Below, piece by piece: positions 11,934-22,747 of a stretch of 64,000 nucleotides of DNA. The position numbers were made by a program, and so were the translations under genes. The stretch is from Corythoichthys intestinalis (taxonomy: Eukaryota > Chordata > Actinopteri > Syngnathiformes > Syngnathidae), in assembly GCF_030265065.1 (NCBI RefSeq), contig NC_080395.1:7806001-7870000 (forward strand), written 5' to 3'. Numbering within the stretch: the first letter of the stretch is position 1; every line of letters begins with the position of its first letter. The notes below the pieces were generated by a model, which worked only from the letters and a program-made list of their open reading frames with translations, was not told where the DNA came from and searched no databases.

Positions 11934-12177
11934 CGGAGTGGAAGTGCATAGAGCAAACTCTGTGTGAAACTGGAGAATCAAACGTTATGCCCTTCCTTCT
12001 GATCGAGGCCACCCATGCCGTTCTTCGACGTTTGGTAAGTTCAGATATGAGCTTTCCCTCGCCTTTTCTCCATGTACGGATCCGGAAGAAACTCAATGGT
12101 GTTCCGTCGAGCTGTACATTCTCCTTTCTGTTCGATCGGTTGTTGCAATTCTTTACCGCACAATAATTTCCAACCAT
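11934..12177 (-). CDS. THAP-domain first exon with all zinc ligands
   Basis: From ATG 12177 the frame reads MVGNYCAVKNCNNRSN, then LSFFRIRTW, TAWVASIRRKGITF and RVCSMHFHSGK, ending at a donor-like GTAAGT at 11933. The Cys-x4-Cys and Cys-x2-His ligands and the conserved Trp are all present, so the domain could fold. It is about 81 residues, the usual THAP size. It probably encoded the N-terminus of a transposase; no catalytic domain follows within the element. Confidence 0.75.
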
Positions 12178-13106
12178 TTTTAAAGAGCGACTTGTGTTGA
12201 AATGCCTCACTGTTTATGTTTCTCGCTTCCACAATGGCGATAGCGGCGGAAACCTCGCGAGTGCCACGTCATACGCTCGAGCCTAATTCGAGTCAGTGGA
12301 ATTGAGAAGAGCAGACAGGTAGTTAACTTGTTAGGTGCTCCAGCAGATTCGAATTGCTTACCACAGATGTCGACAAAAGCTAAGCCCCGGGACATAAATT
12401 ACACATTACATGCAGGTTCTTTCCTTTAATTTCGACAAACTTGAAATAGTGTCTATATCTCCACCTCTTAAAGGACAATTTTTCTTCTGAATGCGCTGCC
12501 ATCCCGACCCTGTGCATCTGTTTGGCGTGTGTGTGTGTTTGCCGCACACGCTGTTCCGGTTTGCTTGTAAAATCACCGGCTCTGATTGGCTTACCACGAC
12601 ACATGACTCTAACCCTCAGCCAATCACAATCACTTCCAACGCATCTCTCAAGGGGCTGCATTTAGGTAGGCTCGTTTCCCGACAATTCACGTCACCATCA
12701 AAGCGTCTGCCGTCCTCAAAATGGAAGCAGAATTATTGCTGGCTGACAGTGGGAGATGGGAACGAGGCTAGCATCAGGTGTAGCAAACACAGAAACGTTA
12801 CCAAACTTTGGAAACCATTGTCTAATTGAATGAGCAGGGACAAACAGCTTGGAGTCAGAAGTACGTGCTTATTTTTTAACCTTAATGCACCCTAAGTCTT
12901 GGATGACGAATCAACAGAGAAGAGAATCGACTCGACACGGCTGGTAGTTTCTTCGATTTATTCAGAGTAAGTAACGCACCGCTTTTGACTGTCAGTAACG
13001 GTAACGGCGTTGTAACGGCGGAAAAAGTAATTAGATTACCCCGTTACTGAAAAAATAACGCCGTTACGTAACGGCGTTATTTATAACGGCGTTACTCCCA
13101 ACACTG

Positions 13107-13787
13107 GTGGTGAAAGACAAACGCAGCATATGAAGTAAATGCTAAATTATTATCATATAAAGCAATGCATTGAACTAGGCATTAGAAGCCGATTCTTGTG
13201 CTCGCTATAGCCGAATTCTATCTCTACTATCGGTTCATTGAATATCTAATGGCAAATTACTGTCGAATGGTAACTTTACTATCGATACAGCTGTATCTCT
13301 CACCTGTAAAACCAGATATCCGGTTGTATCGGTTTATCGTTCTCAAGCTTAATGGAAATGAGGTGTGTCCAGACTTTTGCCCTGTATTGTATCTTACTTA
13401 TATCTTTATTTTTTAGAAAAAAAAAAAAAAAAAAAAGATGAAGTAAATGTTTTCATTAGCCTAAATTTTAATGTACATCCAAAATTGAGGTTTTGCATTT
13501 CGATGTGGGGTGAAAATAGGAGATGGAGTTTGGTGTCACTGCTATTTTTGTTAACTTTTATTTTGCAAATCATTGAGAAAAAATAAATTTGAATGAAAAT
13601 CGTTTTTGTTTGTATGTGTTATAGGAATAATGCCAAAAGCAGTTTGGTCTGCATTTCAGTGGTTTTAGGAGGTTTGACACCCCCCAGCCCCTCCTTGCGA
13701 CCTTCATTTCAGGGAGTTCCAGCAAGAAGTTCTAGCCACTTTCTCCCCTGTTGATAACTGATAAACTATAAATTCAGTAAGGTTATG
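13107..13787. other. Gene-free stretch between transposons
   Basis: This contains the end of the 4672 host element, a poly-A run at 13417-13438 and AT-rich sequence. I see no supported gene. Confidence 0.45.
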
Positions 13788-14200
13788 ACTAGGGTTGTTC
13801 CGATCATGTTTTTTTGCTCCCGATCCGATCCCGATCGTTTTAGTTGGAGTATCTGCCGATACCGACATTTCCCGATCCGATTGTTTTGTTTTTTTTTTTG
13901 CTCCCGATTCAATTCCAATCATTCCCGATAATTCTTCCCGATCATATACATTTTGTCAATGCATTAAGAAAAAAATGAATAAAACTCAAATACAGACATT
14001 CAACATACAGTACATAAGTACTGTATTTGTTTATTATGACAATAAATCCTAAAGATGGCATTTACATGATTAACATTCTTTCTGTGAGAGGGATCCACGA
14101 ATAGAAAGACTTGTAATTCTTAAAGGATAAATGTGACTTAGTATATTGTGACTAAATATGGCCATCTAGTGTATTTGTTGAGCTTTTCAGTAAATGATAC
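13788..14200. mobile_element. hAT-like fragments abutting and entering the ZNF exon
   Basis: It starts TAGGGTTGTTCCGATCATG, a terminus paired with the GATCGGGA-rich block at 31705-31795. From about 13960 to 14200 it matches the minus strand of 31475-31640, a segment that is internal to the TTGACACCCCTAA-type hAT family. This segment runs into the 3' end of the ZNF exon at 14152. Confidence 0.6.
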
Positions 14201-14939
14201 TTTCTTTCGTGTCGTTTTAAATTTCCCGTCTGAGTGAATCTATTACCACAAAACGTGCAGACAAAAGGCTTCTCTCCAGTGTGTGTCCTCGTGTGTTTTG
14301 TTAACGTTGACTTCGTAGAACATCTTTTATCGCAAATGGAGCAGACGAAAGGCTTCTCTCCAGTGTGTGTTCTTTTGTGTACATTTAAAGTTCCCTTCTG
14401 GGTGAATCTTTTACCACAAAATGTGCAGACAAAAGGCTTTTCTCCTGTGTGTGTGCGTGTGTGTAGGATTAAACGTTGATTGGTGGTGAATGTTGAATCG
14501 CAATGTGAGCAGGGTTTCCCACCCGCGCGTTCTTTTCCGTCTCTTTTCAGTGATGACTTTTTTAAGGATTTCGAAGCATCAAAGCCCACATCCTCCTCAT
14601 CGGTGTTCAAGTCAGAAGACTGTGAAGTTACGTCGTCGCTGTCCGAGAGTGGCGCTAAGAGATCGTCCGGTTGCGATTGTCCCTCACCTTTTCTTATCAG
14701 GTATTGAAACAAGTTACTTCTCGCTAATTGCTCTGCTCTGCTCTCTTCACTTGGACCTTCATCCTCTTCACTCTTCACGCTACGAGTCATTGAAAACTTG
14801 GGGATTTTATCTTCCTGTTCTTCTTTAATGCTGGGGGTCTCTGGCTCTGCCTCCTGTTTATTGTACGGCATCACAGACTCCTCTTGTTCAACGTGGTGGG
14901 GATCGTACTTCTCTGGGTGAAAGTCTTCCACTGTGACAT
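14152..14939 (-). CDS. C2H2 zinc-finger gene 1, terminal coding exon (4 fingers)
   Basis: The exon starts after an acceptor (TGTCCCGCAG) at 14940 in phase 1 and has no in-frame ATG near its beginning, so the start codon must lie in an upstream exon. The acidic N-terminal module contains IKEE and VKSE motifs and an [17 protein letters not shown] block. Four C2H2 fingers with TGEKP linkers follow; the first lacks the usual aromatic-x before its first Cys. The last 15 or so residues (YHLLKSSTNTLDGHI) and the stop come from hAT sequence also found at 31475. It is likely a nuclear DNA-binding protein. Confidence 0.8.
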
Positions 14940-15098
14940 CTGCGGGACACAGAATTTAAAAAATCACGGTCTTGGGATGGAATGGCTGATATTTTATTTC
15001 TGTATAATTTTTCCAGTAGGAATTTGATGGTTTTCAGTCATGGTATGGAATGCCATCTCACACTTTGTGGATTCTGGGCTGTGAAAAAATATTAACTG
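14940..15098. repeat. Duplicated 5' flank of ZNF exon 1
   Basis: The text from the acceptor to GTGAAAAAATATTAACTGT is nearly identical to 35937-36090 upstream of ZNF exon 3. It is intronic sequence of the gene unit that was duplicated. Confidence 0.7.
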
Positions 15099-16087
15099 TA
15101 CGAATTCAGAAACTGCTGATCTACTGGGATTTTCACGCACAACCATCTCTAGGGTTTACAGAGAATGGTCCGAAAAAGAAAAAATATCTGTGGGCAGAAA
15201 TGCCTTGTTGATGCCTGAGGTCAGAGGAGAATGGCCAGACTGGTTCAAGCTGATAGAAAGGCAACAGTGTCTCAAATAACCACCCGTTACAACCAAGGTA
15301 GGCAGAAGAGCATCTCTGAACGCACAGTATGTCGAACTTTGAGGCAGATGGGCTACAGCAGCAGAAGACCACGCCGGGTGCCACTCCTTTCAGCTAAGAA
15401 CAGGAAACTGAGGCTACAATTTGCACAAGCTCATCAAAATTGGACGATAAAAGATTGGAAAAACATTGCCTGGTCTGATGAGTCTCGATTTCTGCTGCAA
15501 CATTCGGATGGTAGGGTCAGAATTTGGCGTCAACAACATGAAAGCTTGGATCCATCCTGCCTTGTATCAACGTTTCAGGCTGGTGGTGTTGGTGTAATGG
15601 TGTGGGGAATATTTTCTTGGCACTCTTTGGGCCCCTTGGTACCCATTTAGCACCGTTGGAACGCCACAGCCTACCTGAGTATTGTTGCTGGCCATGTCCA
15701 TCCCTTTATGACCAAGACGTACCCAACTTCTGATGGCTACTTTTAGCAGGATAATGCGCTATGTTATAAAGCTGGAATCATCTCAGACTGGTTTCTTGAA
15801 CATGACGATGAGTTCTCTGTACTCAAATGGCCTCCACAGTCACCAGATCTCAATCCAATAGAGCATCTTTGGGATGTGGTGGAACGGGAGATTCAATTCA
15901 TGGATGTGTAGCAGACAAATTTGCACCAACTGTGTGATGCCATCATGTCAATATGGACAAAACTCTCTGAGGAATGCTTCCAGTACCTTGTTGAATCTAT
16001 GCCACGAAGAATTGAGGCAGTTCTGAAGGCAAAAGGGGGTCCAACCCGTTACTAGCATGGTGTACCTAATAAAGTGGCCGGTGAGTG
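15099..16087 (+). mobile_element. Tc1-like transposon copy 1, left end missing
   Basis: The right terminus is GTACCTAATAAAGTGGCCGG then TGAGTG followed by TA, a known Tc1-like end in fish. The left inverted repeat is absent; the element starts inside the 5' untranslated part next to ZNF flank sequence. The same element, truncated further, occurs at 32244-33961 with the same downstream flank, so the insertion predates the segmental duplication. Confidence 0.85.
15231..16054 (+). pseudogene. Tc1-like transposase
   Basis: The frame shows the paired-type DNA-binding half (RTVCRTLRQMGYSSRRPRRV) and the DDE half: WSDESRF, VMVWGIFSWHSLGPLVPI, then after a stop [29 protein letters not shown] and MPRRIEAVLKAKGG. 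At least three in-frame stops (after LVPI, GYF and MDV) break it, and the N-terminus is short. It would have cut and pasted Tc1-like ends in the nucleus. It is inactive here. Confidence 0.85.
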
Positions 16088-16656
16088 TAAATAAGCATTA
16101 GAAAAGTACAACAATAAAGAAAAGTGGAAAATAGAATTTAAAAGTCGTGACCTCAAACCTTTCGGGAAACAGCATTGTTTTAATATGTCAACGCGACGAA
16201 ACAAACTAGGATGTGCCATTTATAACAAACTATGTTATACATGGTGTTATCTTTAATATATTACTACAGGTAGGTGAATCAAGGAAATATAGACATTCTC
16301 TGGAAAAACAGTATTCTTGCTGTGAAAAAAGAAAAACCTAAATCCTCTTGCATTTCAATGTAAAATTCGATTTCTCGTGCAAACGCTAACACAAACTTTC
16401 ACTCCACATGGGAAAGTTCCCTTCTGCCTAACAGTTTAGTTTTCAGTTGTCGCCTTAACACCTCCAAATGTAAAACTAGCATTTAAATGTTATAATGCAA
16501 TGTCAAAATCAAACTACTACTTAGATATGCGATTTTATCCATTTTCCCATAAATATCCCAATTGCTGCTGTCAGTTCCATTGAAAACGACTACAGCGCTG
16601 CTTGTGCTTGGAACTACCCACACCCCACAGGAACCACGTGACCACCTCCGGCGACA
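16088..16656. repeat. Duplicated 3' flank of ZNF exon 2
   Basis: The sequence AAGCATTAGAAAAGTACAAC onward matches 33962-34400 downstream of ZNF exon 3. It is presumably 3' untranslated or intergenic sequence of the ZNF unit. I see no other gene. Confidence 0.65.
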
Positions 16657-17949
16657 TTAAAGAGTGTCGTGACTCTCTTTATACGGCTCTGGTTTTACCG
16701 AGTGCGTATGCGTGTGTTTTGTTAACTCTTGCTTTGTACAAAATTTTTTACCACAAAATGTACAAAGAAAGCGCTTCTCTCCAGTATGCGTTCTTGCACG
16801 TGTCGTTACATCAAGCTTGTGTGTTCTTTCGTGTCGTTTTAAATTTCCCTTCTGGGTGAATCTTTTACCACAAAATGTGCAGACTAAAGTCTTCTCTCCA
16901 GTGTGTGTACTCGTGTGTATTGTTAACTCATACTTTGTACAAAATCTTTTATCGCAAAGAGAGCAGACGAAAGGCTTCTCTCCAGTGTGTGTTCTTTTGT
17001 GTACATTTAAACTTCCCTTCTGGGTGAAACTTTTACCGCAAAATGTGCAGACAAAAGGCCTTTCTCCTGTGTGTATACGAGTGTGTATTGCAAATCCTTG
17101 GTTTGTACAAAATCTTTTACCACAAAATGTACAAAGAAAGCGCTTCTCTCCAGTATGTGTTCTTGTGTCTGTCGTTACATCAAGCTTGTGTGTTCTTTCG
17201 TGTCGTTTTAAACTTCGCTCCTGGGTGAATCTTTTACCACAAAATGTGCAGCCAAAAGGCTTCTCTCCAGTGTGTGTACTCGTGTGGTTTGATAACTCTT
17301 GTTTCGTGCAAAATCTTTTATCGCAAAGAGAGCACATGAAAGGCTTCTCTCCAGTGTGTATTCTTTTGTGAACATTTAAATTTCCCTTCTGGGTGAATCC
17401 TTTACCACAAAATGTGCAGACAAAAGGCTTTTCTCCTGTGTGTGCGCGTGTGTGAATGATTAAATTTTGCTTGGTGGTGAGTTTTAAATCGCAATGTGAG
17501 CATGGAAAAGGTTTCCCACCTGCCCGATCTTTTCTCTCTCTTTTCAGTGATGACTTTTTTAAGGATTTCGAACCATCAACGTCAACATCCTCCTTATCGG
17601 TGTTATAGTCAGAAGACTGTGACGTTACGTCTTCACTGTCCGAGAGCGGGGCTAACAAACCGTCAGGTTGCGATCGTGCCTCTCCTTTTGTTGTCAGGTG
17701 TTGAAATGAGCTGTCGCTCGAAGGTTTCGCTACTCCGCTCTCTTTGCTTGGAACTTCGTCTTCTTCACTCTTCACACTGACAGTCATTGGAAACTTGGGG
17801 ATTTCATGTTCCTGGTTTTCTTCTTTAATGTTGGAGGGCTCTGGCTCCTCCTCCTGTTTGATGTACGGCATCTCCGACTCCTCCTGTTCAACGGGGAGGG
17901 GATCGTGCTTCTGAGGGTGAAGCTTTTTCATCGTGACGTCCACGGGATA
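16657..17949 (-). CDS. C2H2 zinc-finger gene 2, terminal coding exon (9 fingers)
   Basis: The exon follows an acceptor (TTTCAATTTCCAG) ending at 17950; the first in-frame ATG gives [26 protein letters not shown] and VKSE motifs fit the SUMO-site consensus. After a basic stretch ([15 protein letters not shown]) there are nine fingers. Fingers 1-4 and 5-8 form two repeats of a four-finger block; fingers 4 and 8 end in a long linker (THKLDVTT...THTGEKR) instead of TGEKP. The tail is [14 protein letters not shown]. The frame is open and looks functional as a nuclear DNA-binding protein of the fish KRAB-less ZNF family. Target unknown. Confidence 0.85.
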   Translation of the reverse strand, partial: YPVDVTMKKLHPQKHDPLPVEQEESEMPYIKQEEEPEPSNIKEENQEHEIPKFPMTVSVKSEEDEVPSKESGVAKPSSDSSFQHLTTKGEARSQPDGLLAPLSDSEDVTSQSSDYNTDKEDVDVDGSKSLKKSSLKRERKDRAGGKPFPCSHCDLKLTTKQNLIIHTRAHTGEKPFVCTFCGKGFTQKGNLNVHKRIHTGEKPFMCSLCDKRFCTKQELSNHTSTHTGEKPFGCTFCGKRFTQERSLKRHERTHKLDVTTDTRTHTGEKRFLCTFCGKRFCTNQGFAIHTRIHTGERPFVCTFCGKSFTQKGSLNVHKRTHTGEKPFVCSLCDKRFCTKYELTIHTSTHTGEKTLVCTFCGKRFTQKGNLKRHERTHKLDVTTRARTHTGEKRFLCTFCGKKFCTKQELTKHTHTHSVKPEPYKESHDTL

Positions 17950-17960
17950 CTGGAAATTGA

Positions 17961-17968
<8 letters not shown>

Positions 17969-18000
<32 letters not shown>
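17969..18000. repeat. (AT)n microsatellite
   Basis: A run of alternating AT lies just upstream of the ZNF exon 2 acceptor, at the left edge of the hAT insertion at 18001. Confidence 0.9.
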
Positions 18001-18003
<3 letters not shown>

Positions 18004-18600
18004 GGCTGTCAAAATTATAGCGTTAACGGGCGGTAATTCATTTTTTAATTAATCACGTTAAAATATTTGATGCAATTAACGCACAAATGCCCCGCTCAAA
18101 CAGATTAAAATGACAGCACAGTGAAATGTGTACTTGTTGTGTTGAGTTTTGGTGCCCTCTGCTGGCGCTTGGGCACAACTGATTTTATAAGCTTCAGCAC
18201 CCATGAGCATTGCATAAGTAATTATTGACATCAACAATGGTGGGCTACTAGTTTATTTTTTGATTGAAAATTTTACACATTAAAACGAAAACATGAAGAG
18301 GGGTTTTAATATAAAATTTCTATAACTTGTACTAACATTTATCTTTTAAGAACTACAAGTCTTTCTATCCATGGATGGCTTTAACAGAATGTTCATAATT
18401 GTAATGCCATCTTGTTGATTTATTGTTATATTTATTGGTATGTTGAATGTATATATCCATCTCTTTTCTTATCTTTCCATTACAACAATTTACAGAAAAA
18501 TATGGCATATTTTATAGATGGTTTGAATTGCGATGAATTGCGATTAATTTTCAAGCTGTAATTAACTCGATTAAATTTTTTAATCGTTTGACACCCCTAA
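18001..18600. mobile_element. hAT-like MITE with TAAGGCTGTCAAA / TTTGACACCCCTAA ends
   Basis: The inverted ends are rich in TTAATTAATC. The paralogous site at 40765-40800 lacks it, so it inserted after duplication. Both flanks are AT repeats, which hide the target duplication. The internal block at 18345-18440 (ACAAGTCTTTCTATCC and on) is shared with 13960-14100 and 31530-31640. Confidence 0.75.
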
Positions 18601-18604
18601 TATA

Positions 18605-19479
18605 TGTGCAGGTATATATATATATATATTATATATATAATGTCTCCCGCCTTGATTTTCAAGTTGTATCTTTTTTTACTGACACGAAGGCCTTGTTCAG
18701 ACTGGCAGACAAAATCTGATTTTCAGCCCATCCAAATAAAAGGAGTTCCAAATAATCGATTATTAGATGCATCGCGATTCGACACGTGACGATTCGATTA
18801 CGATTCATAAAGGTTTAAAAACGATGATTTTCCCTAATAACTTTTATGACAGCCGCTCGTAGCGGAACGAAATTCAAGACACGTCAGCTGCACGGACACC
18901 TTTAACGGACACACACACGTTATGATGGATGCTGCTGGTTACTGAGCGAGAGATTTACTCCTTTTCAAAATAAATTTGTGTATGAGACAGGCATGGACCT
19001 GGCGTGAGCACTTCATTGCGCAAGTAATTTCAGGGTCCCACCAGGATTGATAAATCTAAATTAAAGACTTTTAAGACGTTTTTAATGGCATTTCAACTGA
19101 AAATTAATATTTTTCTCACACCCATTATTTAGATCATATTAAATCATATTAATTAAATAAAGCACTGAATATCAAATTTAACCTCAATTACTAAGTGTGT
19201 TTGACAAAAGAATGCACATATATTGAAGATACAATTAAAACATATTTAAAGTAACATTATAAAGTGTCAGAATTTTTTAAACACACACACGCACACAATA
19301 ATTATGGACAAAAAGAGGAGGAGGAAAGGACTCAGACCAGCCATCTTCTGTAACAGGCTAGCCGCTAGTGCACCTGCCAAGACCCCAGTGAACATGGCTA
19401 ACTCATGAGTTAAAACGGCGAAATGTACATTCATTCGAAAGGCAAACCGAAATGTTTAAGCAGGTCCGCTGCCTTCGCA
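18605..19479. repeat. Duplicated ZNF upstream region with ATCG-rich hAT end
   Basis: 18640-19050 matches 40815-41175, including GCCTTGTTCAGACTGGCAGA and the GATTCGATTACGATTCA block of a hAT-like end. The rest up to 19479 is AT-rich and without a supported gene. Confidence 0.6.
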
Positions 19480-19826
19480 CAAGGGCGTAGGTTTGCATAG
19501 GGACGGTAGGGACAAAACACTACCAACTTTACAGAATGCTCAAATTGTCCCCACCAACTTTTAACCAACCTTATTTGCATTATATAATTTGTTCAGTTAT
19601 ATTGGTCATTTATATTGTCTTCCCATATCTTGTATCGAATTGACCCTACCATTATCAAATGAATTATTTTCATTATTTTCCGACTTATATTTACCTCTTT
19701 TTCACTTGCTGAATGTGCCAGACCCCCCCCCCAAACGCACGTTCGATTGGCTGATGACATGACCCACCCCCGACACACACATACGCTTACACTCACACAG
19801 CCCTGAAAGTAATACATGTCGACAAC

Positions 19827-19886
19827 ATGCTGCCTCCTTCGAAGAGGAGGGATATTAGAAGTTTTTTTCGACCAGCAGCAGCCACT
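19827..19886 (+). CDS. First coding exon of a hAT transposase, PIP-box-like
   Basis: Twenty residues, MLPPSKRRDIRSFFRPAAAT, end at a canonical donor GTAAGT (19887). The RRDIRSFF core resembles the PCNA-binding consensus Q-x-x-hydrophobic-x-x-F-F except that Arg replaces Gln. N-terminal SFF motifs are typical of one hAT branch with ZMYM/TTF-type proteins. No second exon is found before the right end, so this is a remnant. Confidence 0.4.
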
Positions 19887-19978
19887 GTAAGTAATTTAAA
19901 AAGATGCCAATGTTGTGTTGGTGGGAAACACACCACTAATTTTTCTACTGAAAGTCCGACCTGCATTAGAGTTAGCAT

Positions 19979-21814
19979 TAGAGATGTCCCGATCTGATAC
20001 TTGGATCGGATCGGACGCTGATATGGTAAAAAAAATGCGCGTCGGTATCGGAACACAGAAAAATTCCGATCCAGACGTCCGATCCAGTTTTTCCCCGAAG
20101 TCCGGTCCGGGTTTTCCAGCGCACATAATCCATTTCAGTTTTTGCTTCGGTTTCCCTAAAATCCGGTCCGCATTTTACAGCACACCTTCAACACACTACA
20201 TTTACATTACCGTCTCCCAATTTACCGAGAGACTTTATCGGTAAAAATGTCAGCTGTGTGGGATCATTTCACCTTAAAGGACGACAAAGACGAAGAGGCA
20301 GAGTGCAACATATGCCACAATAGAGTCAAGCGTAGTGGTAAAGCTGTAAGAGGTTTTAATACAACACACCTAATCAAGCATTTAGCGAAATACCACCACA
20401 AACAATATGAGGAGTATGTTAAGAAAACCGAAGACAAAAAGAAAGGTCCTACGCAACTAACACTGGCAGAAACTTTTGCTATGCGTGACAAATTGGCACT
20501 CGACAGTCCCAAAGCCCAGGGAATAACAAGAGTCATTGCCGAAGAATTCATTCAGGATGACGAGCCATTATCTCACGTGAGTAAAGACGCACCATCCAAC
20601 ACTTAGAACCACGGTACAACATGCCCAGCCGTCATTACATCCTTGAGCAATTCGGCCGTGGAAGATTCGAGAACGATTCACAAACATCCAAATTCCGATA
20701 TCGAAATATGTCAAGTAAAGCGGAACCAATACACAGCGCTGTCTTCGGGACACAATGAGAAATTGACCGCATTGCGTCCCGAAAGTAAACATAATGCTTG
20801 TCATAGACCCGGGTAATGCCAATGCTCAACTCACGGCTTTAGCTCAACTCATGCCGCTGGATAAAAAACACAAGAATACCTGACTACTGCTGACAGCCAC
20901 TACAAACGACATCAAAGTCGTTTTACTGGAGATAATAGATATCATATGTATATAGAACTAGATGCTACACGACAGACTCGACTGCGTTAGCAACACTGAA
21001 GTATTGAAAACCAGATGCGTTAGTAAACAGCCGCCATCTTAAAGCAGAAGACTTCCCTAGTAGGCTGTTGTGAACCTTCCAAGCGAACCTAATTAACTTT
21101 TTATCTAAAATACTCCTAAATTGGCAAAATCTTGACTTGAATCTATCTTCAAAACAGTTTTAAAACTTTCACATGTCGAAAGTAGACAGAAGGGAAATTA
21201 TGGAATAACAGGAGCAATTTTAACAACTTTAACAGTTGATTCGCAAAATTAAATGAATTGAATGTAGTTTAAAGCTGCTGATACAGAATGGGGACTTGAG
21301 TATTTTATTTACTGTTTTAAAATGTTAACTTGATACTGAAATCATCATGTATTTAAACCTGAGAGGCTTTTTATACAATTTTTGTAACTAATGCACGAAA
21401 CATTAAAAGCATCTAATAGCTTGGGGGATTTGGGGGATTTTCCACTGAGGTTGTTGGTGTGTTTTCCTTTTTTAAGACAGTTTACAATATTATTTGCACG
21501 TTTTACTGACTGACTATACCATTTCTGTTTGTTATTTATAATGTTTTGTGTTTGTCACTGAATAAACAGGTCAGTTTCTTGTTACCAACCGTTGTGTGTT
21601 ATTCAAACTCACCTAATTCAGCTGGCTAGTTGTTATCAAGAGTACTAAAACCTTTTTCAACATAAGTCTGACAACTAAGTAAGCAGGCTAAATAACTCAA
21701 CTTTAACACATGCTCAGATAGGTCGGTATCGGCCAGTATCGGTATCGGAACGGAAGTGCAAAACAATACCGGCATCGGATCGGAAGTGCAAAAACCTGGA
21801 TTGGGACATCCCCA
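19979..21814. mobile_element. hAT element with GATGTCCC ends and near-exact TSD
   Basis: Ends are TAGAGATGTCCCGATC and TTGGGACATCCCCA, flanked by GTTAGCAT/GTTAGCGT (7 of 8 identical). It carries a BED-finger exon at 20247 but no catalytic region; its second half is the non-coding core shared with 2779-3693, 23870-24998 and 59869-62692. Confidence 0.85.
20247..20606 (+). CDS. BED zinc-finger N-terminal exon of a hAT transposase (ZBED1-like)
   Basis: The 119-residue frame starts MSAVWDHFTLKDDKDEEAEC. It has the BED signature: Trp/Phe at the start, CNICH as Cys-x2-Cys, then THLIKHLAKYHHKQY with the His ligands. The following PTQLTLAETFAMRDKLALDS segment is usual in ZBED1/Tramp-like hAT transposases. 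The frame ends soon after, where deletion has removed the catalytic hAT domain. The homologous exon at 62100 has lost the first zinc Cys. Such an exon could still make a DNA-binding peptide; expression is unknown. Confidence 0.75.
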   Translation: MSAVWDHFTLKDDKDEEAECNICHNRVKRSGKAVRGFNTTHLIKHLAKYHHKQYEEYVKKTEDKKKGPTQLTLAETFAMRDKLALDSPKAQGITRVIAEEFIQDDEPLSHVSKDAPSNT

Positions 21815-22277
21815 GTTAGCGTAACATTTAACTGTGTGAACTTGCTAAACTGCAAAACTTGGGTAGGAAGCCGCTATTTTTCCTCAAAGGCACGTTTGAT
21901 TGGCTGATGACTTGACCACCATTTTTTTCTTGATTTAGGTGAAAAATGACCGACTTTTAGATGTATGGGCCTAATAAGAACACATGGTAATATATACTAA
22001 AAGTAAGTGGAAGAATCTGATGCATTTATCTGTTAACTAGCGTTTAAAACTCAAAACAAAATGAAAAAAATATTCGACTAGATTTAAGAAAATTGATCAG
22101 ATTAAGACATTATACAATACAATTTGCACTTACAGATTTATTTTCCATAAATCATTTAGCCTATCAATTAATTAGGTTCTTATTGGGGAGAAATGTCCTG
22201 TTCCCAGCATAAAGTGTACATGAAGCTTATGCTGTTGTATTGTCCCTACCATTATTGAGACCAAACCTACGCCCTTG

Positions 22278-22747
22278 CCTTCGCATGACCCATAAACGGC
22301 AACCTAAAGTATCTGGATGTAACTTGAGCCCCTATCACAAATACTCCAAAAAAACGGGAATATCACGTGACTTAACCGTGCAGCAGTTGTGTGTGAAAAC
22401 AATTTCCCGTGTCGACTGACATGGGAAGCAGTGTGCGTGAAAGCAGGCGTTAAATTCCCGGGTCACAGCAGATGGCTGATGACTGCGCTGACGTCAATAA
22501 TGCGTCCAATAGCAGAGGGGCTTGTGTACTTATATCTGTGCTATCAGGCTGTTTTGGCAGATGTATACGGGTAGTCACCAGGTTAGGACGTTCAAGACTT
22601 GGGTGACTTCGACATTACGACGAAGAGTCTCCTCCACCATTTGTCACCAGTCTTTTTTTTTTTTTTTTTAAGTCACATAGACAGTATCTTATTGTACCTC
22701 ACTTATTTTTTACTTTATTAACATGACATACTGTACGTCTAGGTACT
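22278..22747. repeat. Segmental cassette copy B (left part)
   Basis: From about 22480 it matches 1920-2185 and 43645-43860 (GACGTCAATAATGCGTCCAA and on). No gene is visible. Confidence 0.65.

Larger units (their letters stand above)
9114..12285. mobile_element. Third THAP/YqaJ-companion transposon (ISL2EU-like), nested
   Basis: The ends are TAGGCTCGAGCATTTACGTC and its imperfect inverted copy ending GCTCGAGCCTA, flanked by AT (9112-9113, 12286-12287). As in the compact copies, a YqaJ-companion exon on the plus strand (11433) faces a THAP exon on the minus strand (12177). The long gap between the left end and the first exon holds later insertions from about 9507 onward. At 9263-9390 an open stretch (NLPVPYRDKLVTTAKDRYA) is an unrecognised frame. 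Confidence 0.65.
8973..13106. mobile_element. hAT-like element, CAGTGTTGGG ends, exact 8-bp TSD
   Basis: The ends CAGTGTTGGGCACG and GTTACTCCCAACACTG are inverted, flanked by the exact duplication GTGGTGAA (8965-8972 and 13107-13114). Both ends are rich in GTAACGGCGTTA-like palindromes (12990-13095). A THAP-type transposon at 9114-12285 has inserted into it. The sequence right of that insertion (12288-12990) has no clear ORF on a known family. Confidence 0.8.
4672..13370. mobile_element. Host hAT-like element (AGGGTTGGGAATCTCTGG end), heavily interrupted
   Basis: It begins AGGGTTGGGAATCTCTGG and matches 25797-26150. The parts that belong to it are 4672-4713, 7442-8972 and 13107-13370; the rest is later insertions. 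The ATCGATA-rich sequence at 13190-13340 looks like its far end, but the exact terminus is unclear. It holds no recognisable gene of its own. Confidence 0.45.
19480..22277. mobile_element. hAT-type element, CAAGGGCGTAGGTTTG ends, exact 8-bp TSD
   Basis: Inverted ends CAAGGGCGTAGGTTTG and CCAAACCTACGCCCTTG are flanked by the duplication CCTTCGCA (19472-19479 and 22278-22285). Next to both sides of the nested element lie the same GATTGGCTGATGAC blocks (19746, 21898). A short first exon is kept at 19827. The transposase body is missing. Confidence 0.85.

Noticed and set aside
16712-17371. Long plus-strand open frame rich in FSPVCVLVC repeats, and similar ones at 34408-34806, 35158-35697 and 63161-63616.
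   Set aside because: They are antisense shadows of the zinc-finger arrays; the finger frame explains their period and composition.
17950-18012. A start codon giving an N-terminus of alternating Ile-Tyr for ZNF gene 2.
   Set aside because: The segment is the (AT)n microsatellite and intron upstream of a clear splice acceptor at 17950.
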